Positions 34,246 through 46,500 of a stretch of 64,000 nt of DNA are shown here, one piece after another. How positions within the stretch are numbered: the stretch's first letter is position 1; every line of letters begins with the position of its first letter. This stretch comes from Liriodendron chinense (taxonomy: Eukaryota > Streptophyta > Magnoliopsida > Magnoliales > Magnoliaceae). The notes beneath the pieces are model-generated. The model was not told the DNA's origin. It searched no databases and saw only the letters and a list, made by a program, of their open reading frames with translations. The position numbers were made by a program, and so were the translations under genes. The stretch covers positions 6,262,001 through 6,326,000 of the forward strand of contig ML058337.1 in the NCBI GenBank assembly GCA_003013855.2. The letters are read 5' to 3'.

Positions 34246-34955
34246 AAGTTTTTAAACAAGTAAAAATCAACATACCCTTGTTGGATGCAATCAAGCAAAT
34301 ACCTTCATATGCCAAGTTTCTGAAAGATCTTTGTACTATTAAGCGCAAGCTCAATGTACAAAAGAAAGCCTTTTTGACTGAACAGGTCAGTGCTATCATT
34401 AACCAAAACTCTCCCCCAAAATACAAAGATCCAGGAAGTCCTACTATTACTTGCATAATAGGGAACTTCCGAGTCGAACAAGCACTTCTTGACTTGGGGG
34501 CGAGTGTCAATCTTATACCCTTCTCGGTTTACGAACAGTTGGGACTCGGTGAATTGAAACCCACCAGGACCACCTTACAACTTGCCGATCGATCTGTACG
34601 GATACCGAGAGGAGTAGTGGAAGATGTGTTGGTACAAATCGACAAATTCTACTTCCCAGTAGACTTCATCGTCTTGGATACCCAACTTGTAGTAAATGTT
34701 AGCACCCAGATACCTGTTATTCTTGGCCGACCATTCCTGGCAACTTCCAATGCTGTGATCAACTGCAGGAATGGGGTCGTGAAGTTTTCATTTGGCAATA
34801 TGAAGTTAGAGCTAAATGTTTTCAACATGTGTAAACAACAAAGGAATGATGATGAGATCCATGAGGCCAACCTGATCGATACCCGTCATGGAAGAAGAAT
34901 TCCTTCTAACCTCTCTGTCCGAACCCTTAGAAGCATGTCTAGCCCACTTTGCTGA
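34221..34955 (+). pseudogene. Athila aspartic protease
   Basis: Frame 34221-34955 has FRVEQALLDLGASVNLIPFS with the DLG active-site variant, TLQLADRSVRIPRGVVEDVL, FPVDFIVLD and VILGRPFLAT. The domain itself is unbroken, but frameshifts lie before it (about 34221-34245) and after it (about 34888-34955, into the RT frame). Confidence 0.85.
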
Positions 34956-36645
34956 TTCTAATGATGAGACAATTTTGGAAGTGGTGAATGGATTGTTAGA
35001 ATCCACCCTTGTGCATAATACAAACCAGTGGAGGCCCCATTTTGAAAAACTCTCTCTAAATGATTCACGACCTCTACCATCAAGAATTGAAGCACCAAAG
35101 CTTGACCTGAAGCCATTACCTTTGGAACTCAAATATACATACTTGGGTCAAGGCAATACTTTTCCTATGGTTATTTCATCTCACCTTGATAAAGACCAAG
35201 AGGACAAATTGATCAATGTTCTCAAGGAACACAAGGATGCCATAGGTTGGACAATTGCTGACATCAAGGGAATTGATCCATTGATTTGTACCCATAGGAT
35301 ACACCTCGAGGAGAATGCTAAACCATCTAGACAACCACAAAGGAAATTGAATCCAAACATGACTAAAGTAGTTAGAGCCGAGGTCCTCAAGCTATTGGAT
35401 GTGGGTATCATCTACCCTATTTCAGATAGCCAATGGTTAAGTCCAACCCAAGTGGTACCCAAAAAATCTGGAGTTACCATAGTTGCGAATGCAGACAATG
35501 AGTTGGTACCAACTAGAGTCACTACTGGTTGGAGAATGTGTATCGACTATAGGAAACTGAATACTGTTACTAGGAAGGACCACTTTCCTTTACCATTCAT
35601 TGATCAAATGTTAGAGAGGTTAGCTGGTCACTCCTATTACTGTTTCCTAGATGGGTACTCTGGATACAACCAAATAGAGATTGCCCTAGAGGATCAAGAG
35701 AAAACCACATTCACTTGTCCATTTGGCACCTTTGCATAAAAGAGGATGCCTTTCAGACTGTGTAATGCTCCTGCCACTTTTCAAAGATGCATGCTCAGCA
35801 TTTTCTCTGACATGGTTGGACATTTCTTGGAAGTCTTCATGGACGACTTCTCGGTATTTGGTTGTTCCTTTGATGAATGTTTAAACCATTTACAATTGGT
35901 CTTGACAAGGTGTGAAGAAAAGAATCTTGTTTTGAATTGGGAAAAGTGTCATTTTATGGTTCAAAAGAGAATTGTTCTTGGACATAATATTTCGTCCAAC
36001 GGAATCGAAGTAGACAAGGCAAAGATCGACTTAATTGCCAACCTACCAGCCCCCATAAGTGTACGAAACATTCGTTCTTTCTTGGGTCATGCAGGATTCT
36101 ATAGGAGATTTATAAAGGACTTCAGTCATATCTCTCGTCCATTATGCAATCTCCTGCAAAAGGATGCTCCATTCGAGTGGACCAATGATTGCCAAGAAGC
36201 TTTCACCAAGCTTAAAGGCATGTTGACCAGCGCACCGATAATGCAACCACCCGATTGGATTATACCTTTTGAAATCATGTGTGACGCAAGTGACTACGCT
36301 GTTGGGGTAGTTTTGGGGCAAAGAAAAGACAAGAAGCCCTATGTTATATACTACGCAAGTAGAACCTTGAACAGTGCACAAGTAAACTACTCAACTACGG
36401 AAAAGGAACACCTTGCCGTAGTCTTTGCACTTGACAAGTTCAGGTCCTACTTGATTGGGTCCAAAATTGTGATTTTTACTGATCATGCGGCTCTCAAGTA
36501 TCTTCTTTCTAAGAAAGATGCTAAGCCTCGCTTGCTCAGGTGGATCCTTTTGCTCCAAGAATTCGACCTTGAGATCCGAGACAAAAAGGGAGTAGAAAAC
36601 GTAGTGGCTGATCACTTGTCTCGCCTAGTACTCTCTGATTCCGTA
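34888..36645 (+). pseudogene. Athila reverse transcriptase and RNase H
   Basis: The RT has KVVRAEVLKLLDVGIIYPIS, WRMCIDYRKLNTVTRKDHFP, FLDGYSGYNQI and the catalytic FMDDFSVFG (YxDD-type with Phe). A TAA at 35737-35739 breaks the frame just before the RMPF...CNAPATFQRCM block. The RNase H follows with CDASDYAVGVVLGQ, TTEKEHLAVVFALDKF and FTDHAALKYL. The enzyme copies element RNA into DNA in active relatives. All catalytic residues I can check remain. Confidence 0.9.
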
Positions 36646-36849
36646 GAGACGACACCGATAAAGGACACCTTCCCTGATGAACAATTGTTTGAAGTCTCTT
36701 GCCAACCTTGGTTTGCTGACATTGTTAACTATCTTGCTGCAGGAAGAATTTCGAGTCATTGGACCCCACAAGATAAAAGGAAATTGTTCACAGAGGTACG
36801 CAACTTTTTCTGGGATGATCCGTATTTGTTCAAATACTGCCCAGATCAA

Positions 36850-38004
36850 ATCATAAGAAGGTGTGTTCCAGATAATGAACAAACCAGTGTCATCTCCTTT
36901 TGCCATTCTTATGCATGTGGTGGTCATTTCTCTTCTAAGAAAACCGCTGCCAAGATTCTCCAGTGCGGTTTCTACTAGCCTTCAATATTCAAAGACACCC
37001 ATGTTTTTTGCAAAGCATGTGACCGTTGTCAGAAGTTGGGAGGAATCTCCCGTAGAAATATGATGCCTTTAAATCCGATATTGATCATCGAAGTTTTCGA
37101 CTGTTGGGGCATCGATTTCATGGGACCATTCCCTTCCTCATTTGGATATTTGTTTATCCTATTGGCTGTTGATTATGTCTCCAAATGGGTTGAGGCAATC
37201 CCGTGTAGAACCAATGATCACAAAACGGTTCTACGATTTCTAAAAGAAAATATTCTATCAAGATTTGGGACACCTCGAGCCATTATTAGTGATGGGGGTA
37301 CACACTTCTATAACAGACCTTTCGAGGCTTTGATGAAGAGATATGGTATCACACACAAGGTGAGTACGCCCTATCACCCACAAACAAGTGGTCAAGCAGA
37401 AGTTTCCAACAGGGAAATCAAACACATCTTGGAAAAAACTGTGAATCCAGATCGCAAGGATTAATGGTCTCTCAGACTAATCGATGCGTTGTGGGCTTAC
37501 CGTACAGCATACAAAACCCCGATTGGAATGTCTCCCTATAGACTTGTCTATGGGAAAGCTTGCCATCTGCCTGTGGAGTTAGAGCATAAAGCCTATTGGG
37601 CTATAAAGAAATTTAATTTCAATCTTGACAAGGCCAGTTCGCTTCGCAAACTCCAGCTGAACGAGTTGGAGGAAATCCGGAATGAGGCTTATGATAATGC
37701 CAGAATATACAAGGAACGAACGAAGGTATTCCATGACAGGAATATCCTTCGAAGATCTTTCGAACCATCTCAGAAAGTTCTCTTGTACAATTCTAGGCTA
37801 CATCTGTTTCCAGGAAAGCTGAAATCTCGATGGACCGGCCCTTTTGTAGTCAAAACTATTTACCCTCATGGGGCTATCGAGATTGAGAACCCCAAAAATG
37901 GAAATGTATTTAAAGTGAACGGGCAGCGTTTGAAGCCCTTTCTTGAGGAATTTGCCCTAGAGGAGGAATCCACCCCTCTGGAAGATCCTGTTTATCAGGA
38001 TTGA
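36850..38004 (+). pseudogene. Athila integrase
   Basis: The zinc-binding HHCC region spans about 36895-37040 (CHSYACGGHF, then CKACDRCQ...) and is cut by a TAG at 36976-36978. The core has GIDFMGPFP (first D), AIISDGGTHF (second D) and SGQAEVSNREIKHIL (E). A TAA at 37462-37464 follows the core, then WAYRTAYKTPIGMSPYRLVY, KACHLPVELEHKAYWAIKKF and SRWTGPFVVKTIYPHGAIEI. The frame ends at 38004. No chromodomain. Confidence 0.9.
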
Positions 38005-39593
38005 TCTCCTAGTCTGACAGAGATCCCCTTTTGTATACTAGTAGGTTAGTTTGTTTGTTGTATTTTGTTTTGGCAACTTGGAAAATTCCAGCGCTTACAA
38101 GTATTCATCCTCTCAGGTACTCTTTACCCTCTATTCTTTACCATTTTGCTCTCATGTTGCATTTGTCTATGCATTCATTTTTCAACATTGAGGACAATGT
38201 TACATTTAGGTTGGGGGGTGTGAAATTCTTGTGAAAAATCTTTCCAATTGTCTAACTCTTTGCTATTTTGCCTATCTCTTTGCTATTTTTGGTTCAAAAA
38301 AATAAATAAATTAAATTAAATTAAATTAAATTAAAAAAATAAAAAAAAATGGTTTTATTGGAAACATCCTGTTCGTGTTGAACGCACTGTGATAGAGGAC
38401 CTTAGTTGGAAATCGCTGTTGAAACCGACAGATATTCCCTGTTCCCAGAAATCATTAAGGGGATTAAGGCAGCTGGGAGGTGAAGCACACTCTCATGGTA
38501 TTATGAGCAGCGTAAGACCCCAAACTGAATTGATCATGAGAAATGTGAGGATGTGGCTCATCTTGTGGCCTGAAGGAATCTGTCGGATGATACATGGTCT
38601 ATGTGCATTGCACAAAAGGAACAGGAAATTTTGTGGTTGTATTGTCTGTAAATTATTATTTCTTTAGCCTTAAAAAAAATCTAGGGATTTATGTGATTTA
38701 TGTGATTTTGAAATAATTTGAATAGTAGAATGAAAAGGCATTTAGTGATGACAATGTTAAAGCTTAGAGTTTAGTCGCTTCAGTAAATTTCAGAATTGAG
38801 TTATTTCCATTAATTTTCTATTAGAAAATGATAAACATTGATTGAGTCATGAATTTTCACAAGTTCACATCTAGCTTGCATTGCCAGGATTTAAGTTTGA
38901 TACTATAATGTTGACTTGATGATTGTTGAGAGTGATAGGAACCAAGCCTGGAGATCCTTGTTTACTTAGGTTCACAAAAAAAAAAAGAGTGAAAAAAAAG
39001 GAATATTCACAGTAATTTGGGGCAAGGATTTTCATCCATTGTCGTTACCATTACAAAACATTACCATAGTACGAAGTGAGCCTTTTGGAGTCTTCGGCTA
39101 TCAGTTGTTGGTTCAAAAAAAAAAAAATCAATCAATCAATCAAAAGCTGGAAAAATATTGAAAAGAACAGTAACAAGGCTCGGAATCAGTGACTTGGTTG
39201 ATCTGACCATTCTCTTTAATCATCAGTGTTAACATGAAAGTAAAAGACTAAACCCCTAGTTGTGTTAAGGCTAAACTTCACCGTGCACCATGGAACTCAA
39301 TGTTTAGAATGCTTCTATTGAATCATTAATGCTTTGAACTCAATTAAGTTGTTTACTAAGTGACTAGAATCTATATTTAAATATTCTCAAAACTATATGC
39401 CTTGGAAACTCTACTGTTTAGATAATTTGAAGGATCACATAAAATCTTTTCTTCCTTTATCTTTGTTTTATTAGGAAATAAGAGAAGTCTCGAGATGGTT
39501 TTGATTGGTGAAAACTATCAAGGATAAGACTGATTATAGTATTTTGAAAAATCCTTGGATTATTTTCGCATGTTTTGCTCAGGACTAGCAAAA
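38005..39593 (+). other. Athila 3' non-coding region, no env-like frame
   Basis: About 1.6 kb with no supported frame. It is A/T-rich with AAATTAAATTAA and CAATCAATCAATCAAT microsatellites and an internal copy of the polypurine tract at 38209-38223. Many Athila elements carry an env-like ORF here; none is visible. Confidence 0.7.
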
Positions 39594-39597
39594 TGCT

Positions 39598-39609
39598 GGT
39601 TGGGGGGTG
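39598..39609 (+). promoter_or_regulatory. Athila polypurine tract
   Basis: GGTTGGGGGGTG directly precedes the 3' LTR start, the expected place for plus-strand priming. Confidence 0.8.
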
Positions 39610-39879
39610 TGATGAGTACCTAATATTGCATAATTAACCCTGGTTGTTAAGGGCATTATCATTATTTTTCTGGTTAATTATCCCTCATTAGGTGAATTTT
39701 CTGTCTTCAGGTGATCAGGAGAGGTTAGACAAGATCCGAGTCAATCAGGGCGATTAAAGGCCTAAAGTGATCAAGATAAAATATGTGGCAATCCTGAAGG
39801 AAGTCGAACCGTAAAGATCGAAGGACCATCATGTTCTACGGTTTAGACAGTCAAGATTGGATGTCCACATGTAGGGCCA

Positions 39880-41770
39880 ACCGTATGTGCATCAAGCAAA
39901 TGGAAACGTTTCCACCATCACACGTAAAGTGACCAGGTCTCAGCCCTCACATGTGCCAACATGGAGAAGGCTTCAACCTTCTTCACATGTCTAGCAAGGC
40001 GGGCCATCACACGATCATCTAGTAGGTGGACCCCACATGCCATCCACGTCTATCATCTAGCATGAGTGGATCATCATCTCCAATCCAGCACATGTGGATC
40101 CATCAGGACAATGGAGATGTCCCCATTCCTAGCAGCTGTGAAGGCCACACATCCACCGTCCATCCATCAATTGCTGATCACAACAACAGTCCCACACGTG
40201 CAGCATGTGCAACCGTCCAGCAAGTGGACCCACTTTGCACAACAATCCAAGCCTTCAAGCAGCTGATTCAGATTGGCCGTCCATCAAAGTTTGTGGCCCA
40301 CCTCATCTCCTCAGCGTCCATCATGGAGGCCCACCGTCATTCTCATGTACAAGGGCTGGGCGTCTAAGCACGTGCACAACAGTGGAGCCCACCTTCATCA
40401 ACAAACCATCTCCACCCACCTCCACACGTGCATCAGCACCTAGCAGAGGCAGCGTCCATCCAAGCAGTGGACCACATGCCAGCACGTCCATCATCAAGCA
40501 TCCAGCACCGTCCATCCAATCTGCAAACTCACATGTGCTGCAATCAACGTCCAGCAGTGGACGCCCCATCATCCAGCAACAGTTCTTCCATGCCAGCTCC
40601 AACACGTGCCAACTCATCCTGCAGAGGACGTCTCCAACAGCAGCAATGGATGAGATCTTCCACCGTCCATGAACAGCAGCGATGGAGATGATCTCTCCAA
40701 CGTCCAAAGCAGGTGGACCATCACCATGATCTTCACCGTCCAAGGCCACCCAACCTTCATCCGTGTCCAGCTGGAAGGTGGGCCACATATCAGACAGCTC
40801 CATCACGTCCAGCAGTGATCTCCACCGTCCATCCCATGTTCTAGTGGACCCCACCATTTCCAGCTCCATCAACTGCAAGAACGTCCAGCAGTTGAAGCCA
40901 CTTCACCAGCCGTTCATCCAGATCTCAGCAGCAGCTAAGCATCCATGGTGTCTGGCATCCAGCAAGATCAGCAGGCCCCACCTTGCACGTGCAGCTGAAC
41001 CTCCTCAGCCGTCCATCAAGATAGGCCACAATCCAACCGTCCAGCAACAGCAGCAGCTGCCAAGACAGCAACCGTCCATCAGATGTTGTGCATCACTAGC
41101 ACCCTCCAATCCTTATCCATTAACCGTCCATCAAGTGGCCCACCATCAACATCCGTCCATAGATCGCCACCATCATCATCACGTTTAACCACCATCAAGT
41201 GATCACCACAGAAGGAAATCTCAGCCGTTGATCAGCCTTCAACATCCAGTGGTCCGCTCCTATTCAACCAGAAGCTGCCATCAATCCTCCGTCCACCTCA
41301 TCTCTCCAACAACTGCTCCTTCGTCCAGATGATCCAACAAGTGTAGCAGACGAAGAGAATTTCTGCATCTCTCGCACGTGTAGCATCTCTACCATCCAGC
41401 TCAATGGACACCAACAATCAGGCCGTCCACAACCTAGCATCCAGCATCCACCTGCAGCAACTTCATCCCAGCCATCCATCATCAGCACACATGTGCTGCA
41501 ATTGAACGGCCAGGCAGCTTCACACGTGCAGCAGCAGTGCTGCAACTCCATCTTCAACATCCAGCAGGTGGACCGCTCCATCTCCAGCACCCTCACACGT
41601 GCAGTCCACTCCAGCCATGCAAGTTTCAGCAACCGTCCATGATCAGCAAGCTCCTTCTCCAGCCGTCCAACCATCTGCAGCATCTGCAGCACCAGCACAC
41701 CAGCAAACAGATCTCAATTCTCCAGCCGTCCATCACACAACAAGGTGGACCCCATCAAAAGGCAGCAACT
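39880..41770 (+). repeat. Degenerate CCGTCCATC / CACGTGCAGC repeat region in Athila U3
   Basis: CACGTG occurs at least eight times (near 40195, 40370, 40426, 40602, 40987, 41375, 41524, 41594) and CGTCCA dozens of times, with no fixed period. Apparent long frames on both strands are low-complexity His/Ser/Pro or Trp/Met-rich and are not genes. Confidence 0.8.
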
Positions 41771-41801
41771 CTTCTCCCCCACACGTTTTCAAACAAGAGA
41801 G

Positions 41802-41804
<3 letters not shown>

Positions 41805-41840
<36 letters not shown>
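41805..41840. repeat. CT microsatellite, 18 repeats
   Basis: Uninterrupted CT dinucleotides inside the Athila 3' LTR. Confidence 0.95.
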
Positions 41841-41843
<3 letters not shown>

Positions 41844-42110
41844 CACACATGTGTAAGGCATGGAATGCCACCTCATCATCCAAGCCTCACTCCATTCACA
41901 AACCTTCAAAAAAATCTGCTTTGGGTTTGGAGTGCCACCTAGGCTTGGAGTCCTTTTTTGCCACATGTCATTCCAAGCTTAACTCCAAGCCCAAAAGTTT
42001 GCTTTGGGCACTCCAAGCCTAACTCCATTCCCCGAACCTAAAAAAAAATCTGCTTTGGGTTTGGAGTGCCACCTAGGATTGGGAGGAGGCTTGGAAGCCT
42101 CTCAAAAGTC

Positions 42111-42118
42111 TATAAAAG
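42111..42118 (+). promoter_or_regulatory. TATA box of Athila 3' LTR
   Basis: TATAAAAG in a CT-rich context, followed about 30 bp on by a pyrimidine-rich stretch where transcription could start. The homologous place in the 5' LTR is deleted, so the element itself has no upstream promoter. Confidence 0.65.
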
Positions 42119-43480
42119 GAGGCCTCTCCTCCTCATTTCAATCATCCCTCAAAATCTCATCTCATCCCATCCCATTCTCTACAACTCCTCTCTTTTCTTC
42201 TTTAGTTTTCTTTCTTTCTTTCATTTGTAGTGTAGAGTAGTGCAGAATTTTCTTTTTTAGTGAGTTTTAGTCTTCCATTGTAGCATGGTTGGCTAAACCT
42301 CTAGCTAAGGCTAGGGGTGAAGCCTTTGAAGAAATTTGCAAGCTATGGTTCTTTTGGTTCAACATTGTGTGGTGTAAATGTTGGAGTTCTCTTTGGTTGA
42401 TTGGTTTGGTTATCCACCTCGGCGGACGCTATTGTTGTGCAAGCCCCTTCATCCATCGTCGACTCCGGGCACGTTGGATGCTTGGGATCCCTTGCACACC
42501 AATTAGCTAGTTCATGATCGATAAAGTCCTTTGATCCATCTTCGACTCCGGGCACGTTGGATGCTTTGGATTCCCTACGGTCATCGTACTAGTGCAGGTA
42601 AAGTCATCGATCTGTAAAATCCCTTGATCCATTGTAGACTCCGGGCACATTGGATGCTTTGGATTCCCTGCGATCGATAGACAAGATCTTAACGGTTGGA
42701 TCGGTCAATCAAAGCCTCCTATCTTGTAAGTATGCATTTGATTGTGTGATTTGTGATCTTATCAGTTGACTTGTTGGCAAAGTTGTTGATCTGTACAATT
42801 CTTTGATCCATTGTCGACTCCGGGCACAGTGGATGCTTGGAATTCCCTGCGATCAACTAACGAGTGCTTCATGGTCAAATCAATCGGTTCAGATCACCAT
42901 CTTTTATGAAATATGCAAATGTTTTAATTGTTTTATCTTCCGGTTGGAATGAATCTTTATTCAATTCCAGTTGAGTTATAGTTGGACCAATGAATCAAAT
43001 CTTGTGAATGAATCAAAGGTGGATCCCTAATGCCTTAGCCCCTTTTCTATTTTTGTTTTTCACCACACACAACTTGCTCCACTCTCGTGGATAAACCAAA
43101 TTTCATCTCTCTCACCTAAACTAATTCCTCTAAGTGTTCTTAACCCCAATCCCTGTGGATCGACCTCGGTCTTACCGAGTATTTTACTACTTCGCTACCT
43201 GCACTTGGGTGTGCAATCTTCGGATTGTAGCACATATGCATGGTGTGGGCCCCACTTGCACAAATTCCAAGGTTGTTCCATCAATCAATCAAACATCTCA
43301 TCAATCAATCAAGTGTTCCATTAAGTACATCCCTCTCTCCTCACAAGTCAACTAAGCCCATACGTAAGCCACTCACTCTCATAAGTGGCCCATCCCCTTG
43401 CTATCATCATTCTCTTTCAAATACCATCCATGTCCCAAAGTCCCTAAACCACAAAGGGTCATACATAGCCACCTCCATTT

Positions 43481-43483
<3 letters not shown>

Positions 43484-43527
<44 letters not shown>
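43484..43527. repeat. GA microsatellite
   Basis: About 44 bp of GA within the Tekay-like LTR. Confidence 0.95.
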
Positions 43528-43529
<2 letters not shown>

Positions 43530-46500
43530 AAGAAAAGAAAGAGAGTTGTGAGAAGATAGTGAGATTGGAGAAGGAGATCCACCCCATCAAGCCGTCCGAC
43601 CGACTATCCGACCCGATTTAACCATCCATTTTCGAGTGAGTGCAAAGGAGGGGCATAAACTCCCCTTTTTCCTTATTTTTCTTTCATATTTTTGGGCCCA
43701 CAAGTGGGCCATGCTGTGAGACAGCATGCTCCGCACGCTGCCACAGCGTGGACCACCCTATGTGGCCCACCATGATGCTTATTTTTTCTATTCTACCCTC
43801 ATTCTTTAGATCACAAGATCTGGATGAAGGAAAATGCAAAAATTGTCTTGATCTAGAGTTTTGGGCCCACCTTGTGACGGAGAACCAGATGAATGGATTG
43901 GATCACCCACATATGGGCCCTACGTAATTTTAAATAAATAAAAAAAAGAAACAAAAAAGGGAAAAAGAAAACAGTCCAGACGCTAGACGTTCTCAGCGTC
44001 AAAGACGCTGGAACTGTCCAGTGTCAGAGATATGAATGACGTGAGTGGGGTCCCACTCGTGGGACCCACCTTGATGTTTGTGTTAAATCCACACCATCCA
44101 TCTGTTTCCCCGAGTCATCTTATGGCTAGGGCCCAAACACGAAACAGATCCAAATCTGAAGTGGACCGCACCACCTGAAACAGTGGAGATAATGACGTCT
44201 ACGGTCGAACTTTCTCTGGCCCATCTTGAAGTTTGCAGACTTTATAAGTTGTCTAATATTGGACTCGTTGGGTCCCCCATGAGCGGGTAAACATGATAGA
44301 CGGAGTGGATCGTCCTCATGTGGGCCCCACGTGATGATAATAAAAAAAAGAAAAAATAAATAAACAGCGTTGAATGCCAGGGGCGCTGGGCTCCTTGGCC
44401 GCCCAGACAGTGGCCCACTCATGGGACCCACCATGATGTATTAGCCTTATCCACACCGTCCATCTGTTTTCCCAGATCATTTCAGGGCCCAAGCCCGAAT
44501 ACTAAGAAGATCCAGATCTTGGGTGGGCCTCACCACAGAAAACAGTGAGGATGAATGCCTACTTCAATGGCTCACCATCATGCCAATTCTCCATCTAACC
44601 CATCCATCAGGTCATGCAGACCTGCATGAATGGAAAACACAAGTATCAGCTGGATCCAACACCTTAGTGGACCACATAATGGGAAGCAGTGGGGATGAAT
44701 GGCCACCGTTGAAAACAGTTGGGGCCCACTATTGCACGTGTGGGGCTCCAACGTGAGGTTTATTTACCATCTAATATGTGGTTAAGGACGCACAGACCTG
44801 GATGGAAGGAAAACACATATATTAGCTTGGTCCAAAACTTTTTAGGGGCTATGAGTGTGATCCACGCTGAAGGCAGCGTGCTGGACATGCTGTCCAGCAG
44901 TGGCCCACCTCATGGGACCATGCCCAGCCGTCCATCCGTTTTGCTATATCATTTCAGGGCATGGGCCCAAAAATGAACCGGATACAATCTCATGTGGGCC
45001 ACACCATCTGGAACAGTGAGAATGATGTCCACCGTTGAAACCTTCCTATGGCCACATGATGTTCATATGCCACCCAGACTTGTGGCACAGGTCTGGGTGA
45101 AGGGAAATCATGAATATCAGCTTCATCCAGAACTCTTGTGACCCAGGTGGGTTCCAAGCTCGTCCAGCAGGTGGCCCACCCTATGGGTCCCACATGATGT
45201 ATGTGTCTGATCCAAACCGTCCTTTCTTAGGCCTACCTATGATGTATTTGCTTTATCCATGTCATCCAGATACAGGGACCCACCTTGGGTATGTATTAAT
45301 CCATGTCGATGGACAGTGGACTGTCAGTAATCATCCATCAGTCCAAAGGGTGGGGCCGGCTGTAGCAGTCCACCTTGATGATGCATTGTATATACACCTC
45401 ATTATGGTGCCCGATCCGTCGGTCACCTTAGACCAGCATGATGCATGTATTTTATTCACAATGCTCAGCATGTGGGCCGCTATGGTGCTCACTTTGAAGT
45501 ATGTATTGCACATTCATACTGTCCATGTGTTGGACAGATCATTATAGGGTATAAGCCCAAAAAGGAGGCTGATCCGTAGCTCAGGTAAACCCCTCGCTGG
45601 ACAGTAGGGGTTGGCCATACGGTCAGCATATGGGCCATCATTGATGTCCCATTGGAGGCCACCAGGGCCTACCTTGAGGTATTCATGCCGTACATCAGTC
45701 CTTCTAGCCCATTTGTTGCGTATGATGGGCTGATTCAAGTCTCAAGTGGGTCATGCCACGTAGACTTTTCTATTATTAGTAGGACCCTCTATTCAGATCC
45801 CACCCCCTATATATTCAACCAGTTGAGGCCGATTATCACATGATACGCTTGACACATGCTAATATACTTTGCCCGGTATGTCACACTGATAATATGCTTA
45901 GTGTAATGAATATCATGCCCATTCATTTGTGCATACGCATCATATGTATGTCTGATTGTGGATGATGTTGATCATAGCATAGGCCTTACAGCTTAAGATA
46001 CTTAGGGGACCCGTATGAGATAGGGTCACCCCACATGATCACGCGGTATGTGTAGGTTTGGTGCATGGCTTTGATAGTATGACTCATGCATCTCGCATTA
46101 TGCATGTCATGATCAGATTCTCACCCCAGCGGCATCGGGGTTGTGACCACCACAGTCACATCGTGGATGGTAGAAATGGACATCGAAAATATGTTCTAGC
46201 ACTTGGGCGCCAAAGATGTCCTTGGGTGAAAGTCCCTAAACCCTGTGGTACTAGTAGGATGCTCCAATGTCTAGACTGAGTGGATCTATGAGCGCACGAT
46301 GGCCAAATACCAGTAGGTCGCAGTATCCCACTGTGTCGGGGTCGGTTGGAAGGGGGTGTGACCTTACCCGCCTGGGTACAGAGGGCTATATATATTAGGT
46401 TGAGTTTGACCAGCTCGTGAATGGTTTCGCTATCGACGAGCCGGGTGGATTTCCTTATATGTCATTGACGAGGCGGATAGTGAGGTCTCTTCCACTCGCT

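Larger units (their letters stand above)
32164..43232 (+). mobile_element. Full-length Athila-type Ty3/gypsy element, 11,069 bp
   Basis: The 5' LTR remnant, tRNA-Asp-type PBS, gag, protease, RT-RNase H, integrase, long 3' non-coding region, polypurine tract and 3' LTR are in the canonical order. The TSD is CATAT at 32159-32163 and 43233-43237. Athila assignment rests on the PBS, DLGAS protease, KACHLPVELEHKAYW in the integrase C-terminal part and the TGATGAGTACC LTR start. It has at least four in-frame stops and two frame changes. LTR overlap differs at about 4 of 268 positions. No env-like frame is seen after pol. Confidence 0.92.
39610..43232 (+). repeat. 3' LTR of Athila, 3623 bp
   Basis: TGATGAGTACC...GATTGTAGCA. 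Its first 268 bp match the 5' remnant. A long G-poor region of repeated CCGTCCA/CACGTGCAGC motifs (39880-41760), a CT microsatellite, a TATA box and an end block shared with the solo LTR at 5162-6314 follow. Confidence 0.88.

Noticed and set aside
38389..38667. Possible env-like frame of Athila
   Set aside because: 92 codons with no transmembrane or surface-protein pattern; too short and not followed by related frames.
39880..41770. CRISPR-like short repeats
   Set aside because: Words recur without fixed spacing or length, spacers are not unique, and the context is a plant LTR.
40026..41856. Several overlapping frames of 85-185 codons on both strands
   Set aside because: They lie in the C-rich repeat field of the Athila LTR, have His/Ser/Pro/Gln or Trp/Met-rich low-complexity products, overlap in many frames and end in a CT microsatellite.
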